This document shows positions 1-4,995 of a DNA stretch of 12,552 nucleotides, one piece after another. The first letter of the stretch is position 1. Each line of letters starts with the position of its first letter. The stretch covers positions 1 to 12,552 of the forward strand of contig JALZUI010000114.1 in the NCBI GenBank assembly GCA_023301545.1, in the 5' to 3' direction. This stretch comes from Akkermansiaceae bacterium. GTDB lineage: Bacteria; Verrucomicrobiota; Verrucomicrobiia; Verrucomicrobiales; Akkermansiaceae. The notes beneath the pieces were generated by a model. It did not search any database, was not told where the DNA came from, and saw only the letters and a list, made by a program, of their open reading frames with translations. A program made the translations under genes and the position numbers.

Positions 1-2
1 CA

Positions 3-380
3 CCCAAGACTGAAGTGCTCATCGACCTTAGCAAAACCAATAATTGTGAGACCTCTCCCCTGTCCGATAAAGCAGAAGATGAATGGTGCGCCTACCACGC
101 CGTACCTCGCTGGAATCGTGAGATCGTTCCCGGAAAGCTCCCTGCCGAACAAGGCCTATACGACCTCTGCCTCTCTTTTGATAAAGGTTGCTATATCGGC
201 CAAGAAATCATCTCCCGCATGGAAGCTGCGGGCAAGACTCGTACCAAACTCTACCAGGTAACAAGCGCTACCGAGCTCTCCACCACGGACTACACCACGA
301 TCGCTAATGTAAAGGGGACTAATTACGGCTTAGCAGTCTCCAAGGATCCGCCTGAGGCTGAGCATATTCGGAGTTTTTAG
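3..380 (+). CDS. ygfZ: YgfZ/GcvT-like folate-binding protein, C-terminal part (5' end outside window)
   Basis: The reading frame is open to the left edge, so only the C-terminal 125 or so residues are visible and the true start lies outside. The diagnostic signature KGCYIGQE is encoded at 183-206. It matches the K-G-C-Y-x-G-Q-E motif of the YgfZ family, tetrahydrofolate-binding GcvT paralogues that help assemble or repair Fe-S clusters; the cysteine in this motif is the functionally important residue in E. coli YgfZ. The preceding stretch EIVPGKLPAEQGLYD is also typical. Only about 57 residues follow the motif, against about 93 in E. coli YgfZ, so the C-terminal beta-barrel region is short. 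The gene converges on the next one with only 19 nt between stop codons and no visible terminator. The family call is firm; the exact role in this organism is inferred. Confidence 0.82.
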   Translation, partial: PKTEVLIDLSKTNNCETSPLSDKAEDEWCAYHAVPRWNREIVPGKLPAEQGLYDLCLSFDKGCYIGQEIISRMEAAGKTRTKLYQVTSATELSTTDYTTIANVKGTNYGLAVSKDPPEAEHIRSF

Positions 381-399
381 CCGCCCTCCTCATAAGAGA

Positions 400-1086
400 C
401 TACTCGCTCAAACGTGCCACGTAGATGCGGTGCCAGTTCTCTTCTGCATCTTCGTAGGCCTTTGCCTCGTGCTCAATTACATTGAAACCTGCTGCTTCCA
501 GAGCCTTTTGTAGCTTTGGAGAGGGCGCGGCCATCCAGTAGGCTAAGCAGCCTCCTGGATTCAGAGAGGCGCGGAGAGATGCGAAAAAGCTTGGGGTATA
601 GAGCTTTACATTATCCTCAGTGATTACCTCATCAGGCGTATCATCAATATCGATCAGGATTACATCGTAAGTATTGCCTCCTCCTAGGCAATCGAATAGA
701 TCTGCTAGAATAATATTTGTCCTTGGGTCATCCAATAGTGGCCCATTGTGCTTAATAAGATACGTACGATTCCAGTCGATCACTTGACTCATCAGCTCCG
801 CAACATCTACGGTCGCGGGAGACCCTATTAATTCTAGAACACGCTTGAGCGTGAAACCCATGCCCAACCCACCAATCAGCACACGTGGGTGCTCAGGACG
901 GTTTGGGGAGCCTTCTAGTAGATCCACGCACCCCAATTCCGCAAGCATCTGCTCCGACCAGGTTAGATTTGTACTCATCAGCTCTAACCCATTGTATTCT
1001 AGGATATAATCGCCCTCATAATAATAGATTGCGAGTAAGTTACCGTCGGGGAGGTTAGCTGTATCTAGTGGAATATAAGACTGCAT
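400..1086 (-). CDS. Spermidine-synthase-like (SpeE-fold) Rossmann methyltransferase-family protein
   Basis: This 228-residue protein has an N-terminal beta region (YILEYNGLELMST, residues 28-40), then a Rossmann nucleotide-binding core. The glycine-rich loop is IGGLGMGFTL (71-80), followed by the acidic end of strand 2 in VAELMSQVIDWNR (95-107), DPRTNIILADLFD (120-132) and YDVILIDIDDTPDE (140-153), with NPGG at 176-179. This is the pattern of a widespread group of short proteins annotated as spermidine synthases. True SpeE has a GGGDGG-type loop and a conserved D-x-T/S-D catalytic segment; here the loop is GGLGMG and the acidic segment differs, so aminopropyl transfer is doubtful. A methyltransferase or other decarboxy-SAM/SAM-binding role is equally possible. 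The start is ATG with only a weak, distant GGAG. No partner polyamine gene is adjacent, although arginine decarboxylase lies about 4 kb away. Confidence 0.75.
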   Translation of the reverse strand: MQSYIPLDTANLPDGNLLAIYYYEGDYILEYNGLELMSTNLTWSEQMLAELGCVDLLEGSPNRPEHPRVLIGGLGMGFTLKRVLELIGSPATVDVAELMSQVIDWNRTYLIKHNGPLLDDPRTNIILADLFDCLGGGNTYDVILIDIDDTPDEVITEDNVKLYTPSFFASLRASLNPGGCLAYWMAAPSPKLQKALEAAGFNVIEHEAKAYEDAEENWHRIYVARLSE

Positions 1087-1227
1087 ATCTGGGGATAACT
1101 CCGTATGCGCGCACTAATCAAGATAACTAACAGCTTCTTTTATCATTCAAAATACACGGGACTCAATTTTGTCCGCATAACCCATCTTAGATTCCGCACC
1201 AGCCTTGCGAGTTATTGTTTTTTTTCA

Positions 1228-2055
1228 TCAATCAGCAGCGCGAGCCTCCCACATCGTAAGATTACGATATTTCGCAGGACCGCCGTTCACTAGGAAACCT
1301 AATCTTTTAGGCTTACCCTTCCAGACACTGTCCTTGCAGCGTATTACATGATCGCCTACTTGAGCCACAACTTGATCTCCTCTCATTTCAATGCAAATCG
1401 AATGCCATTCATCTTTGGCAAAGCGCCCCGCCGCATTGCTAAACTTTTTTTCGATATTATGGCCAGGTGTACGGTGAGTTTGAAGTCCTTTTAAAACCTT
1501 AGAGTTCAAGAGCACTTGCCCCAATTTCTTAGGCCTATCATCAATCGTAAAACCCATCTCGACAGCCTCCCCCAGATACATTTCACAAGTTATAATCACA
1601 TCTACAGGTTGTGGGTTTTTAATAACCATATGCCCTTTGTGCGCCTTCCCCTTAGCTTGGGTTCCTGTGATCGCATTATCTTTACAGACCCATTCCCCAC
1701 TAGAAACCCGCCACTCTTTATTATCTTTAAAAGAAGTCTCATACAGCAGCTTCCCTTTTTTAGAGATCTTTAACTCGAACTCTTCCTTCTCATCCACAGA
1801 ACTTTTACTTTTGCGGGTACTCCATCGATTGATATATTCTTGATCCCCTTTAGAAAGTGACACGATAGGCAGGGTATAAGGAACTCCGTTTCTCTCAATA
1901 ACAGCATTCTCTCCCTCCACTTTGATTAGCCTAGCCGAAACCGAAGCCCCATCCAAACTCGTCCAAGTACGACGAAGTTCTCCAGCAAAGCTAATGCTAA
2001 TACAGGAGTAATAAATGCCTACCAAAACAACGAATTTATTAAAGTGTGATGTCAT
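1228..2055 (-). CDS. Secreted protein with SHD1-like domain and DUF1080-like (3-keto-disaccharide hydrolase fold) domain
   Basis: About 275 residues from the ATG at 2055; a TTG immediately upstream at 2058 is an in-frame alternative. Residues 1-25 look like a signal peptide, with a hydrophobic core FVVLVGIYYSCISISFA and cleavage before GELRR. Residues 27-79 (RTWTSLDGASVSARL to LSKGDQEYI) fit the SLA1 homology domain 1-like repeat that is common in secreted planctomycete and verrucomicrobial proteins. A charged linker (about 80-100) leads to a C-terminal beta-rich domain (about 104-271). Its pattern (SGEWVCKDNAITG, then DEWHSICIEMRGDQVVAQVGD, ending KYRNLTMWEA) resembles DUF1080, a concanavalin-like jelly roll found in 3-keto-disaccharide hydrolases and carbohydrate-binding proteins. 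No catalytic residues can be assigned with confidence. The gene is divergent from the cyclophilin and lies 141 nt upstream of the SpeE-like gene on the same strand. Confidence 0.7.
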   Translation of the reverse strand: MTSHFNKFVVLVGIYYSCISISFAGELRRTWTSLDGASVSARLIKVEGENAVIERNGVPYTLPIVSLSKGDQEYINRWSTRKSKSSVDEKEEFELKISKKGKLLYETSFKDNKEWRVSSGEWVCKDNAITGTQAKGKAHKGHMVIKNPQPVDVIITCEMYLGEAVEMGFTIDDRPKKLGQVLLNSKVLKGLQTHRTPGHNIEKKFSNAAGRFAKDEWHSICIEMRGDQVVAQVGDHVIRCKDSVWKGKPKRLGFLVNGGPAKYRNLTMWEARAAD

Positions 2056-2141
2056 CAATATGAAAGAATATGTATATACTGCTATCAGTCAGCGCCCCGT
2101 GGGTCACGCTAAAACTACTCTAAGAAGAAGTAAAAAACCGC

Positions 2142-2170
2142 TCGCCATTTCTTACGAACAAGCCTATAAA
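2142..2170 (+). promoter_or_regulatory. Candidate sigma-70-like promoter for the cyclophilin gene
   Basis: TCGCCA (2142-2147, four of six matches to the -35 consensus) is separated by exactly 17 nt from TATAAA (2165-2170, five of six matches to the -10 consensus). The predicted transcription start, near 2177, is only a few bases before the ATG at 2181, which would make the message almost leaderless. That fits the absence of any Shine-Dalgarno sequence. The prediction rests on pattern matching only and is weak. Confidence 0.3.
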
Positions 2171-2180
2171 TCTACAACAT

Positions 2181-2747
2181 ATGAAGGCCCTTGTTAAATA
2201 CCTACTTCCACTCTTTATATTAATCACAACCATAAACGCTGAAACAAAAATGAACCCATCTGTTAAAATCACAACTAACCTCGGAGAAATCACTCTTGAA
2301 CTCAATGCAGAGAAAGCACCTGTAACCGTAAAAAACTTCCTCCAATACGTAGAAAGCGGTTTTTACGACGGCACAATCTTCCACCGTGTCATCAAAAACT
2401 TTATGATCCAAGGAGGCGGAATGCTCCCTAATATGTCAGAGAAGAGCACTAAGGGCCCAATCACTAACGAGTCCTCCAACGGCCTCAAAAACGACCGTGG
2501 CACAATCGCTATGGCACGTACTAACGACCTGAATTCAGCGACTTCACAATTCTTCATCAACACCGTTGATAATGCAGGCCTCAATCACGGAGGCCCTTAT
2601 GGAGGTTACGCCGTATTCGGTAAAGTCACTAAAGGGATCGAAATCGTAGACGCAATCCGCGAAGTTCGCACCGGAAACAAGGGCGGACACGGAGACGTTC
2701 CTCTAGAAGTAGTAACGATCGTTTCGATTACCAAGATCGAAGAATAA
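2181..2747 (+). CDS. Exported cyclophilin-type peptidyl-prolyl cis-trans isomerase
   Basis: 188 residues. Residues 1-20 form a lipophilic signal peptide (KYLLPLFILITTINA, probable cleavage after A20), so the enzyme should act in the periplasm as a folding catalyst for exported proteins. The cyclophilin domain runs from about 27 to 186. Family hallmarks include TIFHRVIKNFMIQGGG (65-80, with catalytic Arg69), the NDRGTIAMAR stretch (104-113), SATSQFFINTVDN (119-131) and YAVFGKV (143-149). The position of human CypA Trp121 is Gly133 here (Phe in E. coli PpiB), so cyclosporin sensitivity is not expected. A second in-frame ATG at 2250 would give a 165-residue form without the signal peptide, very like cytosolic PpiB. 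No Shine-Dalgarno precedes either start. The gene is 42 nt upstream of plsY, so the three + strand genes may be co-transcribed. Confidence 0.92.
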   Translation: MKALVKYLLPLFILITTINAETKMNPSVKITTNLGEITLELNAEKAPVTVKNFLQYVESGFYDGTIFHRVIKNFMIQGGGMLPNMSEKSTKGPITNESSNGLKNDRGTIAMARTNDLNSATSQFFINTVDNAGLNHGGPYGGYAVFGKVTKGIEIVDAIREVRTGNKGGHGDVPLEVVTIVSITKIEE

Positions 2748-2777
2748 GCTTGCTCATTAAGCATCCTGCACGCATTT

Positions 2778-2797
2778 AAGGGGCTCATTATGAGTCC
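2778..2797 (+). promoter_or_regulatory. plsY Shine-Dalgarno and start codon inside a hairpin
   Basis: AAGGGG (2778-2783) sits 6 nt before the plsY ATG at 2790 and is the best ribosome-binding site in the + strand cluster. Bases 2781-2787 can pair with 2791-2797 (six Watson-Crick pairs plus one G-U), leaving a three-base loop at 2788-2790. In RNA this stem would cover the GGG of the binding site and the UG of the AUG. It may limit de novo initiation so that plsY translation depends on an upstream ribosome or on a factor; that role is inferred. Confidence 0.4.
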
Positions 2798-3527
2798 ATA
2801 TATCCTGCCTCTTATTGCGTTCCTCCTAGGGTCCATTCCTTTTGGACTCTATATTGCCCGCTCTCGAGGCATTAATATTCGAGAGCATGGCTCTGGTAAT
2901 ATCGGCGCCACTAATGTCCTCCGTGTCGTTGGCAAAGGCTCTGGCCTCCTCTGCTTTGTACTCGACATCCTTAAAGGAGCTCTTCCTGTTCTCCTCGCGG
3001 TAAACCTACTTGGTATCGAAGGAAAGTCCCCACTCAGTCAATATGACTTTCTGGAAAGCATCCGCACCGTCTACCCCGTAGATCAACAAACCTTTATCCA
3101 GTTTATTCACGTCCTCACTGGCCTCTTCGCCGTTTTAGGACATAACTTTTCACCTTGGGCGGGCTTTAAGGGAGGCAAGGGAATCGCCACCTCCGCAGGA
3201 GTCTTTCTCGCCCTGGCCCCTATCGCCACGCTGATTCTCATCCTTGTCTGGGTCATTCTCACCTTCAGTACCCGCTACGTCGCCGTCGGCAGTGTAGGAG
3301 CAGCCATCGCCCTGCCTCTCATCATCTTTTGGGGATCTAACCACCATAAGGTTAACGACAACGACCCAGACTCACTCTCCCTCTGGGAAGCAGGAACCTA
3401 CAATAAACCCTTGCTCATTTTCGCCATCGTAGCAGGAGCCCTCGCCGTCTTTAAACATCGCACCAACATCGTGCGCCTCGCTAACGGAACAGAACACAGA
3501 TTCGGGAAAAAAAATGAAACAGTATAA
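2790..3527 (+). CDS. plsY: Acyl-phosphate:glycerol-3-phosphate acyltransferase PlsY
   Basis: This integral inner-membrane enzyme transfers an acyl group from acyl-phosphate to the sn-1 position of glycerol-3-phosphate, the first step of phospholipid synthesis in the PlsX/PlsY route. All three family motifs are present: GSIPFG (14-19) with GSGNIGATNVLRVVGKG (35-51); LGHNFSPWAGFKGGKG (116-131), the phosphate-binding loop; and FKHRTNIVRLANGTEHRFG (221-239). Hydrophobic helices occupy about 3-23, 53-72, 105-120, 135-158, 163-182 and 207-221. At 245 residues it is longer than the usual 200 or so because of two hydrophilic insertions, about 75-100 and 183-206. The start is supported by AAGGGG at 6 nt spacing. 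The stop overlaps gpsA by 14 nt, so the acceptor-producing enzyme is encoded directly behind. Confidence 0.96.
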   Translation: MSPYILPLIAFLLGSIPFGLYIARSRGINIREHGSGNIGATNVLRVVGKGSGLLCFVLDILKGALPVLLAVNLLGIEGKSPLSQYDFLESIRTVYPVDQQTFIQFIHVLTGLFAVLGHNFSPWAGFKGGKGIATSAGVFLALAPIATLILILVWVILTFSTRYVAVGSVGAAIALPLIIFWGSNHHKVNDNDPDSLSLWEAGTYNKPLLIFAIVAGALAVFKHRTNIVRLANGTEHRFGKKNETV

Positions 3528-4512
3528 GCACGTCTCCGTCATTGGAGCGGGATCATGGGGCACCGCCCTGGCTCAGCTCATCTCCGCTCATTCCGAGCGC
3601 GTCACCCTCGTTCCTCGTTGCGAAGAAATGGCCGCCACCATCAACGCCTCGCAATGTAATCCTAAATACCTCAAAGAGCTATCCCTAGCTCCTAATATAT
3701 CTGCCACCACCGACCTCAGCCAAATCATCGAAGCTGAGGTTGTTGTGCTCGCGGTTCCTACCTCTGCGATTAGAAATACGGCTAACCTTCTAAAGGAACT
3801 AGGCCTCCACTCAGAGAGCGTCCTAGTATCGGTCGCCAAAGGGATTGAACGCGGTTCTGGTCTACGCATGACGGAAATCATCCAAGAAGTTCTCCCTGAC
3901 CACCCCATCGCAACCCTTTCAGGCCCCAACCATGCTGAGGAAGTCGCCCTAAATCTCCCCACCTGTACCGTTATTGGCTGCGATAATCAAGAGATCGGCG
4001 ATCAATTACTGAGCCTCTTTTCCGGCCCTACTTTCCGCTCGTACTCTAGCCCTGACATCATTGGAGTAGAATGGGGTGGAGCCATGAAAAATGTTTATGC
4101 CATAGCCGCAGGAATCGTCTCCGGCCTCAAGCTAGGCGACAATGCGATGTCGGCACTAACCACCCGCGCACTAGCAGAGATGACACGACTAGGAACCGCT
4201 TTTGGAGCGAATCCACAGACCTTCTCTGGACTCTCAGGAGTAGGCGACCTCATGACGACCTGCTACTCTCCGCACTCCCGTAACCACCGCGTAGGTCTTG
4301 CCCTCGCAGAAGGACTCAGTGTAGATCAAGCTTGCGACCAATTAGGAATGATCGCAGAAGGCGTGCGTAATACCCAATCGATCCAAGAGCAGGCTACGCT
4401 AAAGAGCATCGACGCTCCCCTTCTCGAAGCCGTTTACTCAATCCTCTACCAGGGAAAAAGCCCCGAAAACGCAATCCAAGAGCTTTTCACCAGGCAGCTT
4501 AAATCGGAATAA
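3514..4512 (+). CDS. gpsA: NAD(P)-dependent glycerol-3-phosphate dehydrogenase
   Basis: This cytosolic enzyme reduces dihydroxyacetone phosphate to sn-glycerol-3-phosphate, the backbone for phospholipids and the acceptor used by PlsY. It is 332 residues, the normal length. The N-terminal Rossmann domain starts with VIGAGSWGTALAQ (9-21). VAKGIERG (107-114) carries a conserved lysine, and SGPNHAEEVA (136-145) is a family signature. The catalytic lysine is in EWGGAMKNVYAIAAG (186-200, Lys192). The all-alpha C-terminal domain contains GLSGVGDLMTTCYSPHSRN (239-257). The ATG at 3514 lies inside the end of plsY, preceded by an A-rich tract with no good Shine-Dalgarno, which suggests translational coupling. 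No T-rich terminator follows; the next gene has its own promoter 44 nt after the stop. Confidence 0.97.
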   Translation: MKQYKHVSVIGAGSWGTALAQLISAHSERVTLVPRCEEMAATINASQCNPKYLKELSLAPNISATTDLSQIIEAEVVVLAVPTSAIRNTANLLKELGLHSESVLVSVAKGIERGSGLRMTEIIQEVLPDHPIATLSGPNHAEEVALNLPTCTVIGCDNQEIGDQLLSLFSGPTFRSYSSPDIIGVEWGGAMKNVYAIAAGIVSGLKLGDNAMSALTTRALAEMTRLGTAFGANPQTFSGLSGVGDLMTTCYSPHSRNHRVGLALAEGLSVDQACDQLGMIAEGVRNTQSIQEQATLKSIDAPLLEAVYSILYQGKSPENAIQELFTRQLKSE

Positions 4513-4540
4513 GTGAAACTACCATTCCCGCTATTGATGA

Positions 4541-4557
4541 AATCTTCAAAGAAGATT
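4541..4557. repeat. Perfect 7-bp inverted repeat upstream of the L31 gene
   Basis: AATCTTC (4541-4547) and GAAGATT (4551-4557) are exact inverted repeats around an AAA centre. The repeat starts 28 nt after the gpsA stop and its last two bases are the first two of the L31 -35 hexamer. It has no following T tract, so it is unlikely to be an intrinsic terminator. An operator-like role or an mRNA 3'-end stabiliser for gpsA is possible. Confidence 0.4.
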
Positions 4558-4584
4558 GACATTCATCGAAAGCTCCCCTATGAA
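4556..4584 (+). promoter_or_regulatory. Predicted sigma-70-type promoter of the L31 gene
   Basis: TTGACA at 4556-4561 is a perfect -35 hexamer. After exactly 17 nt comes TATGAA (4579-4584), matching the -10 consensus at four of six positions, including TAT at its start. Transcription would begin near 4591, giving a leader of about 40 nt before the ATG at 4632. It is the clearest promoter in the window. Confidence 0.6.
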
Positions 4585-4631
4585 CTTCCTTCCTTGGCGC
4601 AAAAACGTCTAACCCTAATCCGCTCGAACTA

Positions 4632-4904
4632 ATGAAAGCAGACCTACACCCAGAATACCATCCTGTTATTTTCCAAGATCTTACGACTGGAAAACAATTC
4701 GCTACACGCTCAACCGTAACTTCCGATAAGAAAGAAACTGTCGACGGCGTTGAATACTACGTAATCGCAATGTCAGTTACTTCTGATTCCCACCCGTTCT
4801 TCACTGGTAAATCCCAGTTCGTTGATACTGAAGGTCGAATCGACAAGTTCCAAAAGCGTTTCGGTGGCCGCAAAGAGCGTCGCCAAAAGCCAACTCTTGG
4901 CTAA
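4632..4904 (+). CDS. rpmE2: 50S ribosomal protein L31, type B (zinc-independent)
   Basis: 90 residues. The N-terminus KADLHPEYHPVIFQDLTTGK (2-21) and the TSDSHPFFTGKSQFVDTEGR segment (50-69) are diagnostic of L31 type B (bL31B). It has no cysteines at all, so it is the C-minus form that does not bind zinc; organisms with both forms use it when zinc is scarce. L31 bridges the large and small ribosomal subunits. The C-terminal tail (FGGRKERRQKPTLG) is basic, as expected for rRNA contact. The gene has its own promoter, a leader without a recognisable Shine-Dalgarno, and a terminator after it. It is probably monocistronic. Whether a zinc-binding L31 paralogue exists in this genome cannot be seen here. 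Confidence 0.95.
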   Translation: MKADLHPEYHPVIFQDLTTGKQFATRSTVTSDKKETVDGVEYYVIAMSVTSDSHPFFTGKSQFVDTEGRIDKFQKRFGGRKERRQKPTLG

Positions 4905-4924
4905 GATTCTTTCCGTTAGAATCT
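4904..4924. repeat. 7-bp inverted repeat directly after the L31 stop
   Basis: AGATTCT (4904-4910) and AGAATCT (4918-4924) are exact inverted repeats around a 7-nt loop, beginning on the last base of the L31 stop codon. Together with the hairpin at 4932-4953 this gives two tandem stems in the 3' untranslated region. Without a T tract of its own it more likely protects the mRNA end or assists termination. Confidence 0.4.
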
Positions 4925-4931
4925 ATAAATC

Positions 4932-4957
4932 AAACCCACCGTCCGGTGGGTTTTTTT
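4932..4957 (+). terminator. Rho-independent terminator after the L31 gene
   Basis: The arms AAACCCACC (4932-4940) and GGTGGGTTT (4945-4953) form a perfect 9-bp stem with a GTCC loop, and the T run covers 4951-4957. This is a classical intrinsic terminator. Read from the other strand it is a weaker terminator for speA, whose stop is about 35 nt away, because the trailing T tract there is interrupted. Its 3' arm and T run are part of a tandem duplication (4946-4995). Confidence 0.88.
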
Positions 4958-4995
4958 ATGCCCTAATCGTGTGGGTTTTTTTATGCCCTAATCGT
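4946..4995. repeat. Perfect tandem duplication of a 25-bp unit
   Basis: Bases 4946-4970 and 4971-4995 are identical: each reads GTGGG, seven T, ATG, then CCCTAATCGT. The unit joins most of the 3' arm of the L31 terminator and its T run to the last ten bases of the speA end, including the speA stop complement (CTA at 4988-4990). There are no mismatches between copies, which suggests a recent event. Confidence 0.95.

Noticed and set aside
1210..1230. T-rich run at 1217-1226 as a terminator
   Set aside because: It lies at the 3' end of a - strand gene, where it reads as an A run, and no stem precedes it on the + strand.
1105..1293. Possible 62-codon + strand gene in the gap between the SpeE-like and SHD1 genes
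   Set aside because: It lacks a ribosome-binding site and runs antisense into the 3' end of the SHD1-like gene, whose protein is well supported.
2060..2197. Small open frame of 45 codons filling the divergent intergenic region and overlapping the cyclophilin start
   Set aside because: It has no ribosome-binding site, unusual composition and no recognisable domain, and it covers the sequence where the promoter for the cyclophilin is expected. Chance openness explains it better.
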